In this document: positions 9,690 through 18,831 of the stretch, piece after piece
How the letters are laid out: the number at the start of each line of letters is the position of its first letter
Numbering within the stretch: the stretch's first letter is position 1
Source of the DNA: Lachnospiraceae bacterium
GTDB taxonomy: Bacteria; Bacillota; Clostridia; Lachnospirales; Lachnospiraceae
Length of the DNA: 64,000 nt
NCBI GenBank assembly: GCA_016282745.1
Contig: JAEELL010000146.1
Span: 1 to 64,000 of the forward strand
Direction: 5' to 3'
Notes under the pieces: generated by a model
What the model was told of the DNA's origin: nothing
Databases searched by the model: none
Seen by the model: the letters and a program-made list of their open reading frames with translations, nothing else
Position numbers and translations under genes: made by a program

Positions 9690-11690
9690 ATGAAAAGATT
9701 GATGTATGGTCTTTCTGCAGTGGCTTTTGTGATTCTGGCAACGGTCTTTTTCATGCCGCAGGAACGGATTATGGCGGCTGATAATAAGGCACCGGTAGTA
9801 GATGCCACTTCGGTTACAGTAAACAAGACAACAGTGGAAAGACAGGGAACAGTAAAGATTTCCGTGAAAATTACAGATGAATCGAAGGTTGCAGATGCCT
9901 ATGTGATGGTAGCGAGCGTTGGCGAAATTGGAGTATATACAAACGGGACCTACAATTCATCCACAGGAAAATGGGAGTTTGAAATCGAGCCGCAATATTT
10001 TGGAAAGCATGAAATCGAATATTTTATAACCAATGATGTTTACGGAAATATGGGAACTTATTATAATTCCCAATGCGAAAAGGTACCAAAGGATGTTCCG
10101 ATTTTTACCTATATGGATTTCAGTACGGGCAATTTTACAGTTTCCAATGGAATCTACAGTCCGGAAGTTGTAAAACCGAACGTTCGTCTGGATACATTGA
10201 AGGTAAATAATGCAAAGCCAAAGTTAAAAGAAGAAATCAAAGTTCAGGTGAAAATCAGCGATACTTCACCGATTGCTCATACGTATATTCAATATGCGTT
10301 CTCTTCGCATTGTCTGCGTACTTACGGAACCTATAACAGTGCTACCGGATACTATGAATACAAGTATGATTGTCCGACTTATGGAGAATATCAGCCGATT
10401 CGAATTGTGGCGGAAGATGCTTTTGGAAACCAAACCTGTTATGCAGACAGAACACAAACTTATTTCCAAAAGTACATCCATGATGTAGCGGATACGGATG
10501 TAGAAGCAAACCTGAAAGCTGCCAACGCAACGGTTGCAGGCAGCAGCAGAGATATTACACCGCCGAAATTAGATGTTTCCTCCATCAGGATTGAAAAAAT
10601 CTATTTGAGTCGGAATGAATATACGAAAGTATCTTTTAAAATTTATGATGAATCTGAAGTGAATGCGATGTACTGTGATGTCTGGGATGGCGGACTGAAA
10701 GGCCCAAACAGCGCAGGAAGTTGTTCTTACAACAAAGAGACCAAAAGGTATGAAACTACCGTAGGAGCCAGCTACTATGGTACCCATCAGATTTATGAAA
10801 TGCGTTTGACGGATGTTTACGGAAATTCTATCTATTATTTGGACAAAAATTCAGAAATCTTCGAAACATCCATTGGTTTCGTTCCTGAGGATGAGCCATA
10901 TGAAGTGGTAAGCTTGAAGGCGAGTACATACTATGTTGGTTTAGAAAACAAAAGAACAGGAACTTTTGCATCCAATTCCACAATGGACAAGACTTCAAGG
11001 CTGAATGTGGATGATTTGAAAGAAAATGCAGATGCCTTCGGAAAACTGAATGAAAAAGGTTATAATGTCAAAGGATTTTACAATGTGAAAGTCAAAGGAA
11101 AATGTGACATGAAGAAAGAAAGCACCAAAGTTTTCTTTGAAGCTCCGGAAGGATTTGAAAATGGTGATACCTTAAGAATCAGACATTTACTTTCAAACGG
11201 AACTGTTCAGACAACAAATGGAAAAGTTCGGAAAGGAAAAGTGTGTATTGATGTTAAGGAATTCTCCCCATTTATGATTGAAGTAAAGAAGAGCAATGAT
11301 AAGAATCTCTTTACGAAAAAAGGTATCATTTATCAGGCAACGGGAAAGAAAACCGTTAAGGTCATCGGAACGTCAAAGAAGAAGGTGAAAAGTATCGCAA
11401 TTCCTGCCACAGTAAAAACTTGTGGAAAGAAATACACTGTAATCGGTGTTGGAAAAGAAGCGTTTAAGAATTGCAAGAAACTGAAAAAAGTAACCTTCGG
11501 AAAGAACGTGAAAAAGATTGAAAAAAATGCATTCTATAATTGTAAGAAATTGAAAACACTGATTTTCAAGACAAAGAAACTGAAATACAAGAATGTTGGA
11601 AAGAATGCTTTCAAAGGAATTTCAAAGAATGTGAAAATCAAAGCTCCAAAAGGAAAGCAGGAGAGTTACTTGAAATTTGTCAAAGAATAA
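9690..11690 (+). CDS. Secreted surface protein with Ig-like repeats and a C-terminal LRR_5 (paralog 1)
   Basis: 666 residues from ATG 9690, with AGAAAGGAG at 9674-9682; ATG 9684 is too close to that site. A signal peptide ends near IMAADNK. Three related segments of about 140 residues follow, each with a 'VKISVKITDES...A' strand pattern and a 'YGNxxxYY' end, as in Ig-like or cadherin-like domains. A lysine-rich linker and a short LRR_5 block (GKEAFKNCKKLKKVTFGKN, then NAFYNCKKLKTL) end the protein. It is a close paralog of the next gene: same order, same length and a near-identical middle segment (YVGLENKRTGTFASNSTMDKTS). Its function is unknown; the LRR_5 and basic tail suggest surface display. 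No terminator separates the two genes. Confidence 0.7.
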   Translation: MKRLMYGLSAVAFVILATVFFMPQERIMAADNKAPVVDATSVTVNKTTVERQGTVKISVKITDESKVADAYVMVASVGEIGVYTNGTYNSSTGKWEFEIEPQYFGKHEIEYFITNDVYGNMGTYYNSQCEKVPKDVPIFTYMDFSTGNFTVSNGIYSPEVVKPNVRLDTLKVNNAKPKLKEEIKVQVKISDTSPIAHTYIQYAFSSHCLRTYGTYNSATGYYEYKYDCPTYGEYQPIRIVAEDAFGNQTCYADRTQTYFQKYIHDVADTDVEANLKAANATVAGSSRDITPPKLDVSSIRIEKIYLSRNEYTKVSFKIYDESEVNAMYCDVWDGGLKGPNSAGSCSYNKETKRYETTVGASYYGTHQIYEMRLTDVYGNSIYYLDKNSEIFETSIGFVPEDEPYEVVSLKASTYYVGLENKRTGTFASNSTMDKTSRLNVDDLKENADAFGKLNEKGYNVKGFYNVKVKGKCDMKKESTKVFFEAPEGFENGDTLRIRHLLSNGTVQTTNGKVRKGKVCIDVKEFSPFMIEVKKSNDKNLFTKKGIIYQATGKKTVKVIGTSKKKVKSIAIPATVKTCGKKYTVIGVGKEAFKNCKKLKKVTFGKNVKKIEKNAFYNCKKLKTLIFKTKKLKYKNVGKNAFKGISKNVKIKAPKGKQESYLKFVKE

Positions 11691-11732
11691 AAGTTCTTTG
11701 GGGGGATAAATATGTAAAAGGAGGGATGGATT

Positions 11733-13760
11733 ATGAAGAGATTATTAGTTGGATTTAGTGTAATGGCAGCCGCTATGTTTCTGTCGTTGTTTTTGTTACC
11801 TAATACGGTAGCATCTGCAAAGGATACAAAGGCGCCTGCCGTTGATGAAAATTCCATTACACTAAGCAATAAAACACCACAAAGATTGGATACGATTACG
11901 ATTTCAATTAAGATTACGGATGATTCCAAAATTGTAATGCCGACAGTGTGGATTAAAGGTGCCGGTGTCTTTATGGAACACGGAAATGGTGTATATAATT
12001 CATCAACAGGTAAATATGATTTCGTAATTAATGTGAGATATTTTGGAACAACAGTTATAGATCATATTTGGGTTGCTGATGTATATGGAAATACTATGGA
12101 ATATTACAATAATTCAAGCGATGCGGTGAGTCTTGGTGTTACCCAAGGAATTGAAGTAGATTATATTAAGTACAAAAATTTGAGCAAGGGTAATATTAAT
12201 GTTTCAACAGGTGTATATAAGAAAGAAACGGTGGCACCTTTTATTAATTTAAGTAGCTTTACAGTAAGTAATTCAAGTCCTAAGAAGGGGGCTGACGTAA
12301 ATTTCAAGGTAAAGATGAGCGACAGCTCACCGATAGCATATACATATGTATATTACGCATATGCCAGCGCATGTCTTGCTTCGGAAGGAAAATATAATTC
12401 ATCAAGCGGATATTATGAGTACCCTATCAACTGTAGTAGTTATGGGAAAATAGAGCCAATCGTTATTTATGCTGAAGATGCATTTGGTAATAAAATCAGC
12501 TATTGTGACAAAAAACAGAGCTTTGCCAGACAGTATCCGGAATATTTTTCAGGAGATGAAAAGGCTACAGATTTAAGTAAGGGAAATATTTTTGTTAAAG
12601 GTGGAAATGGAGATATTACACCGCCAAAGTTGATTTTGTCTTCTTTTAAAATTGAAAAAATATATATCCCAAGAGAAAAGAATATTACAATCAGTTTTAA
12701 AATAGAAGATGACAGTGAAATAGATTTAATGACCTCATGGGTTAATTATTCAGGTATGGGAGGAGACGGTAGTTCGACATCACTTTCTTACAATAAAAAA
12801 ACCGGACGTTATGAGATTTTAGCTCATGGAGAATACTATGGAACCCATCAGATTACTAGTATGTTTTTGTGTGATGTAAATGGAAATAAGGTGCATTATT
12901 TTGACCGAGAGTCTGAGATCGTGAAAGCTTTCGGATGGATTGAAGAAGAGGCAAAAAATGCAGATTTAACAGCTACGACGTACTATGTGGGCCTTGAGAA
13001 TAGAAAGACAGGAACTTTTGCATCTAATTCTACAATGGATAAGACATCCAAATTAAAGGTAGGGGAATTAGAAGAAAAAGGAGGCAAGTTCAACAAACTT
13101 GCAGAAAACGGTTATAACGTAAAAGGATATTATGAAGTTAAAGTAAAGGGTTCCTGCGATATGTCGAGTGAGAGGACAAAAGTTTGTTTTGATGCACCGA
13201 AAGGTTTCAAAAATGGCGATAGATTAAGGATACGTCACTTGTTATCCGATGGTTCCGTTCAGACTCAGAACGCAAGAGTCGTAAGAGGAAAGGTTCGAAT
13301 TGACGTTAAAGAATTTTCTCCATTTATGGTTGAGGTTCGAAAGAGTAAGGATAAGAATCTTTTTAAAAGAAAAGGAGTCATTTATCAGGTTACAGGCAAG
13401 AAAACAGTGAAGGTTGTTGGAGCGTCAAGCAAGAAAATAAAGAGCTTGAATATTCTTGCAAAGGTTAAAGCAAATAAAGTTAAATATTCGGTTACCGAAA
13501 TCAATGCAGGGGCTTTCAAGAATTATAAGAAATTAAAGAAAGTGACCTTTGGAAAGAATATTAAGAAGATTGGTAAGGAAGCATTTTATAACTGTAAGAG
13601 AATAAAGACACTGGTCTTCATAACAAATAATATTCAAAAAGGATCCGTAGTAGGAAAGAATGCTTTTAAGGGAGTTTCAAAGAATGCTATAATAAAAGCT
13701 AATTCAGCACTACAGTATTTATATGTAGAGATTTTGAAAAATAAGGGACTAGGAAAGTAA
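11733..13760 (+). CDS. Secreted surface protein with Ig-like repeats and a C-terminal LRR_5 (paralog 2)
   Basis: 675 residues; AAAGGAGGG sits 7 bases before ATG 11733. Signal peptide (MKRLLVGFSVMAAAMF, ending near VASAKD), three Ig-like segments, the shared YVGLENRKTGTFASNSTMDK block and a C-terminal lysine-rich LRR_5 repeat. It lies 42 bp after paralog 1 with no terminator between them, so they are probably co-transcribed and arose by tandem duplication. It is more AT-rich and less conserved in its first two segments than in the last third, which suggests relaxed or diversifying selection on the exposed part. Function unknown. Confidence 0.7.
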   Translation: MKRLLVGFSVMAAAMFLSLFLLPNTVASAKDTKAPAVDENSITLSNKTPQRLDTITISIKITDDSKIVMPTVWIKGAGVFMEHGNGVYNSSTGKYDFVINVRYFGTTVIDHIWVADVYGNTMEYYNNSSDAVSLGVTQGIEVDYIKYKNLSKGNINVSTGVYKKETVAPFINLSSFTVSNSSPKKGADVNFKVKMSDSSPIAYTYVYYAYASACLASEGKYNSSSGYYEYPINCSSYGKIEPIVIYAEDAFGNKISYCDKKQSFARQYPEYFSGDEKATDLSKGNIFVKGGNGDITPPKLILSSFKIEKIYIPREKNITISFKIEDDSEIDLMTSWVNYSGMGGDGSSTSLSYNKKTGRYEILAHGEYYGTHQITSMFLCDVNGNKVHYFDRESEIVKAFGWIEEEAKNADLTATTYYVGLENRKTGTFASNSTMDKTSKLKVGELEEKGGKFNKLAENGYNVKGYYEVKVKGSCDMSSERTKVCFDAPKGFKNGDRLRIRHLLSDGSVQTQNARVVRGKVRIDVKEFSPFMVEVRKSKDKNLFKRKGVIYQVTGKKTVKVVGASSKKIKSLNILAKVKANKVKYSVTEINAGAFKNYKKLKKVTFGKNIKKIGKEAFYNCKRIKTLVFITNNIQKGSVVGKNAFKGVSKNAIIKANSALQYLYVEILKNKGLGK

Positions 13761-13776
13761 TAGTCGAAACAAAGTG

Positions 13777-13833
13777 TGTGCCAATGGACAGAATTATTTG
13801 GGGAATGGTTTTGTGCATTGGCACATTTCTGTC
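13777..13833 (+). other. Interleaved inverted repeats (possible RNA pseudoknot)
   Basis: TGTGCCAATG (13777-13786) pairs with CATTGGCACA (13816-13825), and GACAGAA (13787-13793) pairs with TTCTGTC (13827-13833). The order A-B-A'-B' is that of an H-type pseudoknot. No T-tract follows, so it is not a standard terminator. Confidence 0.45.
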
Positions 13834-13918
13834 CGGATGTTAAATACAACAACTAATCTCTAGTCATTGCACCAGCAATTTGGTACAATAGAGGTTAGAG
13901 TATAGGGAGGTAAACGAT

Positions 13919-14596
13919 ATGAAATTGAAGAAAATTGTAGCAATGATGTGTGTGTTGGCAGTAGCTGTTAGTATGAGCTCCGTTACAGGAGTTTCCGCAA
14001 AAACGGTTAAGTACAAAACCAAGACGGTAAAGAAAAGTACGACTTATATGTCGCTGGATTATACAAATCTGGTAGTTAAAGGAAAGTCGAAAGTTGCTAA
14101 GGCGGTTAACCGTGATATGAAAAAGAGCAACAAGGCGATTTTGAAAGATTATAAGGAATCGAAGAAAGTTTATGGTACGGGAGAATACGGAACCGGATCA
14201 TTCTATTCTTGCAGTAGAAAGGTAACATCAAACAAGGGAAAATATTTTTCAATTCTAGAAGATAATATGGAGTATAGTGCAGGGGGCGCACATCCAATTT
14301 CTTGGTTTGTGGGATACAACTACAATATAAAAACAGGAAAAAAAGTGTATATTACTGATGTATTGAAGATGGATTTAGGTACGGTAAAAAACAAGATGAA
14401 AACAAAGCTGCAGAAGTTCTTTAAAAAAAATCATATTGAGTTGACATCGATATATCAGGAAACAACTTTTGATGATTACAAAGAAGAGGACTTTAAATTT
14501 TATATTAAAGGAAAGAAAGTACACGTTGTATTTTCGCCATATGAAGTTGCACCATATGCGGTAGGCTTTGTAGAATTGAAATTTAACTTGAAATAG
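13919..14596 (+). CDS. Secreted DUF3298/RsiV-like domain protein
   Basis: 225 residues with a signal peptide (MKLKKIVAMMCVLAVAVSM, ending at VSAKT). The pattern 'AHPISWFVGYNYNIKTGKKVYITDVLK' followed by a C-terminal 'FSPYEVAPYAVGFVELKF' is typical of the DUF3298 domain found in RsiV and related extracytoplasmic proteins. RsiV binds lysozyme as an anti-sigma factor, but no membrane-spanning anti-sigma region is present here, so only the domain family is claimed. A possible promoter has TACAAT at 13884-13889 with a weak -35. It leads an apparent operon with the NYN/LOTUS gene (12 bp on) and the GH16 gene. Confidence 0.6.
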   Translation: MKLKKIVAMMCVLAVAVSMSSVTGVSAKTVKYKTKTVKKSTTYMSLDYTNLVVKGKSKVAKAVNRDMKKSNKAILKDYKESKKVYGTGEYGTGSFYSCSRKVTSNKGKYFSILEDNMEYSAGGAHPISWFVGYNYNIKTGKKVYITDVLKMDLGTVKNKMKTKLQKFFKKNHIELTSIYQETTFDDYKEEDFKFYIKGKKVHVVFSPYEVAPYAVGFVELKFNLK

Positions 14597-14608
14597 TAGG
14601 AGAACAAA

Positions 14609-15541
14609 ATGACAGATAAGCGAATCGCGTTATTGATCGATGCTGAAAATACCAGCTATCGCTACATTGACGAGATATTAAAAGAAATTAATGAATACGG
14701 AACAGTAACGTACAAAAGAATGTACGGAAACTTTACGGATGATTCTTTAAAGGCGTGGAACGATATTGCGGTGAAGCATGCTATTGTGCAGGTTCATCAG
14801 CCGCGATATTCCAGCGCTAAGAATGCTTCCGATATTATGTTGGTTATTGATGCCATGGACATTTTATATAACGGAAATGTGGAAGGGTTCTGTATTGTAT
14901 CCAGTGACAGTGATTTTACCAGACTGGTAAACCGGTTGAGAGAGTCCGGTATGGAAGTCATCGGTATGGGAAAAGGAAATGCCTCTAAAGCATTGAAGGC
15001 TGCCTGTACCGCATACAAGAACCTGGAAATTTTGCAGGACGAAAATGCGGAAGGAAAAGCAGAAAGTTCTGAAGATAATAAGGTGAAGAAGGCAGATATT
15101 ACTTCCATTGTTGAACTGACCGGTTACATTGATGACATTATCAGCAAAAATGAAAATGCCGGCAAAGATACGGGATTGGGAGAAATCGGAAGTCGTCTGA
15201 TTAAAGCGTACTCCGATTTTGACGTGCGAAACTATGGATATAAATCCTTGTCCACTTTTGTGGAAGATATGAATCGCTTCGAAGTGAAAAAAGAAGGAAA
15301 GAGCACTTATGTTACCAAGGCTGATCTGAAGGTTTCCAAAAGCGATATTGAAAAGTTTATCCGCAAGAAGGTGGAGACGGAACCGATGCATTTGGGAACG
15401 ATGGGACAGGAAGTTCATAGCCAGTTTAAAAACTTTAATGTGAAAGATTACGGATACTCGAAATTTGAAAGCTTTATCAAGAGTATGCAGGGCGTTGAAG
15501 TGAAAAAGAAGAAACTGCAGAAATATGTAAAGAAAAAGTAA
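14609..15541 (+). CDS. NYN (PIN-like) nuclease-family protein with LOTUS/OST-HTH domains
   Basis: 310 residues. Residues 1-145 match the NYN/LabA-like fold: ALLIDAEN with Asp11, an NASDIMLVIDAMD block and SSDSDFTRLV, which supply the acidic metal-binding cluster of PIN-like RNases. The C-terminal half holds two LOTUS/OST-HTH-like modules (each with a 'DF(D/N)V(R/K)xYGYxxxxxF' core at about residues 205-225 and 270-290) that bind RNA in this family. A lysine-rich end follows. It is cytoplasmic (no signal), although both neighbours are secreted proteins. Probable role: RNA processing or turnover, with unknown target. Confidence 0.75.
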   Translation: MTDKRIALLIDAENTSYRYIDEILKEINEYGTVTYKRMYGNFTDDSLKAWNDIAVKHAIVQVHQPRYSSAKNASDIMLVIDAMDILYNGNVEGFCIVSSDSDFTRLVNRLRESGMEVIGMGKGNASKALKAACTAYKNLEILQDENAEGKAESSEDNKVKKADITSIVELTGYIDDIISKNENAGKDTGLGEIGSRLIKAYSDFDVRNYGYKSLSTFVEDMNRFEVKKEGKSTYVTKADLKVSKSDIEKFIRKKVETEPMHLGTMGQEVHSQFKNFNVKDYGYSKFESFIKSMQGVEVKKKKLQKYVKKK

Positions 15542-15557
15542 GAAAAGGAGAAACAGG

Positions 15558-16883
15558 ATGAGAGGGTTAACAAAATTATTTGTAGCAGCAGTAGCTGTTA
15601 CAGCAACAGCAACAGCGGTGACTGCACCGGTAAAAGCAGCAGATTCCAAACAGTACAAACTGGTTTGGAGTGATGAATTTGACGGCACAGCCTTAGATCA
15701 GGACAACTGGAACTATGAGCATGGCAATGGCAATTGGGGCTGGGGAAACAATGAATGGGAAGATTATACGGATGAAGAAAGAAACATCAAAGTAGAAAAC
15801 GGAAATCTTGTTATAACAGCCAGAGCAGACAAGGAAGAAGGCGGAGATATTCATTATACTTCTGCAAGAATTCAGACCAGTGGAAAGGCTTCTTTTAAAT
15901 ATGGAAAGATTGAAGCCAGAATTAAAGTTCCAAGTGAAGACGGATTGTGGCCGGCTTTTTGGATGCTGGGACAGAATCAGCCAAAAGGATGGCCATACTG
16001 TGGAGAGATTGATATTTTAGAAACATGGAACACCGGAGCATTCGCTCAGGCTGCATTACATTATGAAGATGAAGTGAAAAAGCCGGGCAAAGATACTTAT
16101 TTCACAGGTTATAAAAAAATGGAAGATAAGACACAGTGGCATGTCTATGGAATGAACTGGACTCCGAAAAAGATTCAGTGCTATGTGGATAATAAAGTTT
16201 ACAGAGAATTTGATATTTCTGATAAGGCAAAATCAGAACTGCGTGAAGATGAATATTACTTTATTATAAATTGTGCGATTGGTGGAAATCTTCCGGGAAT
16301 GGGACCAAATGATAAATTTGAATCAGCTCAGATGCTGGTAGATTATGTTCGTGTATATCAAAGAGAGTGTGATAAAGGAACAAGTAAATTTAAATCCAAT
16401 GATGCAGACATTGTTCCAACTCGACAGGTAACATTTAAAAGTCTTGGAAAAGTTGTTTCAACACAGAAAGTAAAAGACGGCGAAACTGTTACCCTTCCAA
16501 CCGTTAAGAGAAATAAATATCGTTTTATCAGTTGGATTAATGCAGCAACTAAAGGAAAACTGAAGGCAACCAGCCGAATCTACAAAGACGTGACTGCAAA
16601 TGTGAAGTGGGAAAAGATTAAGCTGAAGCAGGCGAAGATTACTTCCACAAAGCAGCGTTACAAGAAAGTGCTTACATTGAAGTTTAAAGTCAAAGGAAAA
16701 CATGACGGATTCCAGGTTAAGGCAGGAAAGAGAAAAGGAAGTACGGATTCTAAAGCAATTCTTATGAGAAAATTTAAATCCGGAAAAACCTATAAAGTGA
16801 AAGTTCGTGCCTATGCAATCGACTCTAATGGTAAGAAAAGATATGGCAAATGGAGTAAAACTGTCAAGATTAAAGTAAAATAA
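15558..16883 (+). CDS. Secreted GH16 beta-glucanase (laminarinase-like) with C-terminal lysine-rich module
   Basis: 441 residues. A signal peptide ends near VKAADSK. The GH16 active-site motif GEIDILE is present, with Glu150 as probable nucleophile, Asp152, and Glu155 as acid/base. The surrounding sequence (WSDEFDGTALD at the start, WPAFWMLG, a DYVRVYQ end) fits the endo-1,3(4)-beta-glucanase branch. Residues about 285-345 form a B-repeat-like module and the last 90 a lysine-rich fibronectin III-like tail ending YGKWSKTVKIKVK, like the giant LRR/Ig protein. It should act outside the cell on mixed-linkage or 1,3-beta-glucans; the exact linkage cannot be read from the sequence. Confidence 0.85.
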   Translation: MRGLTKLFVAAVAVTATATAVTAPVKAADSKQYKLVWSDEFDGTALDQDNWNYEHGNGNWGWGNNEWEDYTDEERNIKVENGNLVITARADKEEGGDIHYTSARIQTSGKASFKYGKIEARIKVPSEDGLWPAFWMLGQNQPKGWPYCGEIDILETWNTGAFAQAALHYEDEVKKPGKDTYFTGYKKMEDKTQWHVYGMNWTPKKIQCYVDNKVYREFDISDKAKSELREDEYYFIINCAIGGNLPGMGPNDKFESAQMLVDYVRVYQRECDKGTSKFKSNDADIVPTRQVTFKSLGKVVSTQKVKDGETVTLPTVKRNKYRFISWINAATKGKLKATSRIYKDVTANVKWEKIKLKQAKITSTKQRYKKVLTLKFKVKGKHDGFQVKAGKRKGSTDSKAILMRKFKSGKTYKVKVRAYAIDSNGKKRYGKWSKTVKIKVK

Positions 16884-16885
16884 TG

Positions 16886-16914
16886 TTGGCATTCCTAGAA
16901 AAATCAGTTATACT
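16886..16914 (+). promoter_or_regulatory. Sigma-A-type promoter of fba
   Basis: TTGGCA (16886-16891), 17-bp spacer, TATACT (16909-16914), in the short gap before the aldolase gene. Confidence 0.7.
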
Positions 16915-16958
16915 AGTTATGTTTGAGATAAATTTTTTAAAAAATATGGAGGTACATT

Positions 16959-17822
16959 ATGTTAGTATCAGCTAAAGAAATGTTAGACAAGGCTAAAGCA
17001 GGCCACTATGCTGTAGGTCAGTTCAATATCAACAACCTTGAATGGACAAAGTCTATTCTTTTAACAGCACAGGAGTTAAACAGCCCTGTAATCTTAGGTG
17101 TGTCTGAAGGCGCTGGAAAGTATATGACAGGATTTAAGACAGTAGCAGCTATGGTAAAGGCTATGGATGAAGAATTAGGAATTACAGTTCCTGTAGCTCT
17201 TCACTTAGACCATGGTACATACGAAGGATGCTACGCTTGTATTAAGGCTGGATTCACATCAATCATGTTTGATGGTTCACATTATCCAATCGAAGAAAAT
17301 ATTGCAAAAACTCAGGAATTAGTTAACGTTGCTCACGCTTTGGGATTATCAATTGAAGCAGAAGTTGGTTCAATCGGTGGTGAAGAAGACGGAGTTATCG
17401 GTAAGGGTGAATGTGCAGATCCTGATGAATGTAAAGCAGTTGCAGACCTTGGTGTTGACATGCTTGCAGCAGGTATCGGAAACATCCACGGAAAATATCC
17501 TGAAAACTGGGAAGGACTTAGCTTCGAAACTTTAGATGCTATTCAGCAGAAGACAGGTTTAATGCCATTAGTACTTCACGGTGGTACAGGAATCCCTGAA
17601 GATATGATCAAGAAAGCAATCGATCTTGGAGTATCTAAGATCAATGTAAATACAGAATGCCAGTTAGCATTCCAGGAAGCTACAAGAGCATATGTAGAAG
17701 CTGGTAAGGACTTAGAAGGAAAGGGATTTGACCCTAGAAAACTTCTTGCTCCTGGTGCTGAAGCTATCAAGGCTACAGTAAAAGAAAAGATGGAACTTTT
17801 CGGATCAGTAAACAAGGCTTAA
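16959..17822 (+). CDS. fba: Class II fructose-1,6-bisphosphate aldolase
   Basis: 287 residues. Cleaves fructose-1,6-bisphosphate to DHAP and glyceraldehyde-3-phosphate in glycolysis, using zinc. Zinc and catalytic motifs are visible: HLDHGTYEGC (catalytic Asp and first His), EAEVGSIGGEEDG, GNIHGKYP and HGGTGIP for the other ligands and the phosphate loop, then SKINVNTE. Length and start match the family. It has its own promoter and terminator, so it is a single-gene unit. Codon use is strongly biased, as expected for a highly expressed gene. Confidence 0.95.
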   Translation: MLVSAKEMLDKAKAGHYAVGQFNINNLEWTKSILLTAQELNSPVILGVSEGAGKYMTGFKTVAAMVKAMDEELGITVPVALHLDHGTYEGCYACIKAGFTSIMFDGSHYPIEENIAKTQELVNVAHALGLSIEAEVGSIGGEEDGVIGKGECADPDECKAVADLGVDMLAAGIGNIHGKYPENWEGLSFETLDAIQQKTGLMPLVLHGGTGIPEDMIKKAIDLGVSKINVNTECQLAFQEATRAYVEAGKDLEGKGFDPRKLLAPGAEAIKATVKEKMELFGSVNKA

Positions 17823-17845
17823 TTTTAAGCTCGCTAATATGCAAG

Positions 17846-17879
17846 CCACAGTTGTGCGAAACAACTGTGGCTTTTGTTT
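17846..17879 (+). terminator. Rho-independent terminator of fba
   Basis: GCCACAGTTGT, loop GCGAA, ACAACTGTGGC, then TTTTGTTTT. A perfect 11-bp stem. Confidence 0.9.
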
Positions 17880-17993
17880 TATAGATTGTTTACTTGATAA
17901 TTTGAGTGGAAATCATTATACTAGGTAATATCCGGGTGACTTGGGAGCTGGGGGAAAACAGCTTGTTGCCCAATAGTGAAGCGAGAGTTTGAA

Positions 17994-18800
17994 ATGGAAA
18001 AGAAAGATAAAAAATATATTTTGTCGGACAAAATGTATAATGTGGTGCGATTTATTTGCCTGGGATTGGCAGCATGCGCGTTGATTTATGCATCTTATAA
18101 TCTAACGCTTTCATATTTGGATTATAAAGAAGACGAAAAGAAATATGCCAATATTGAAAATATGTTTATTCAGGATGTGGAAGTGCAGGAAGTGGACAAA
18201 AACGGAGAAATCAGCTATTCCACACAGAAACAATGGGTTTGGGATTATGACGCCATGCTGGAGTATAATGATGAGGCCAAAGGATATATCAAATTAGAAG
18301 GCACTAGAATCCAGTACCCCATTGTGGAACATTCAGATAATGCCTTTTATCTGTGGCGTGGTGTGGATAAAGTAAAGAACGGCTCCGGTTCTATTTTTAT
18401 TGATTACCGAACCGCAGGACTGGAAGGAAAAATGTGTTTGCTGTACGGACACAATATGCTGGATGGCTCCATGTTCCAGGATTTAATGGATTTCCGAAAT
18501 GCAAACTTCTGTAAAAAACATCAGGTTTTTGATGTTTATGTTGGATACAAACATTATCTTTATTATGTATTCTCTACATTTTCAGCGAAGGATACCGACG
18601 AAAATGTTTACGAGTACGGGTTTGAAAATGATTCCGATTTCCAAAGCTGGATTGACCGTGTGGCATCAAAGAGTAGTTATTCCTTTTCTTATGGAAAGCC
18701 GAAGGTTACAGATAAGGTAATTATGTGTTCCACATGTATTGATGACTATGGAAATCGTCAGCTGGTATGTATGTATCGTGGCGAAGAAGTTTCGGAATAG
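17994..18800 (+). CDS. srtB: Class B sortase
   Basis: 268 residues from ATG 17994; an in-frame GTG at 17976 is possible but has no ribosome site. One N-terminal membrane anchor (residues about 17-40) and a sortase B fold. The catalytic triad is visible as His153 (LYGHNM), Cys248 (MCSTC) and Arg255 (YGNRQLV). The enzyme joins surface proteins to peptidoglycan by transpeptidation at the outer membrane face. The wall protein at 21147 ends in SPKTG plus hydrophobic segment plus charged tail. As I recall, the Clostridioides difficile SrtB uses (S/P)PXTG motifs, so this is a plausible enzyme-substrate pair. No pilin genes are adjacent, which favours a housekeeping role. Confidence 0.88.
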   Translation: MEKKDKKYILSDKMYNVVRFICLGLAACALIYASYNLTLSYLDYKEDEKKYANIENMFIQDVEVQEVDKNGEISYSTQKQWVWDYDAMLEYNDEAKGYIKLEGTRIQYPIVEHSDNAFYLWRGVDKVKNGSGSIFIDYRTAGLEGKMCLLYGHNMLDGSMFQDLMDFRNANFCKKHQVFDVYVGYKHYLYYVFSTFSAKDTDENVYEYGFENDSDFQSWIDRVASKSSYSFSYGKPKVTDKVIMCSTCIDDYGNRQLVCMYRGEEVSE

Positions 18801-18831
18801 AGTATAGATGAAAGAAGTATAGGTGTTAATG

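Noticed and set aside
14609-15541. Toxin of a toxin-antitoxin pair because of the PIN-like fold
   Set aside because: No small antitoxin gene is adjacent, and the LOTUS domains and operon context point to RNA metabolism.
14864-15688. Long minus-strand open frame (274 codons)
   Set aside because: It lies opposite the clear NYN/LOTUS and GH16 genes, with low-complexity Phe/Leu/His-rich translation and no domain.
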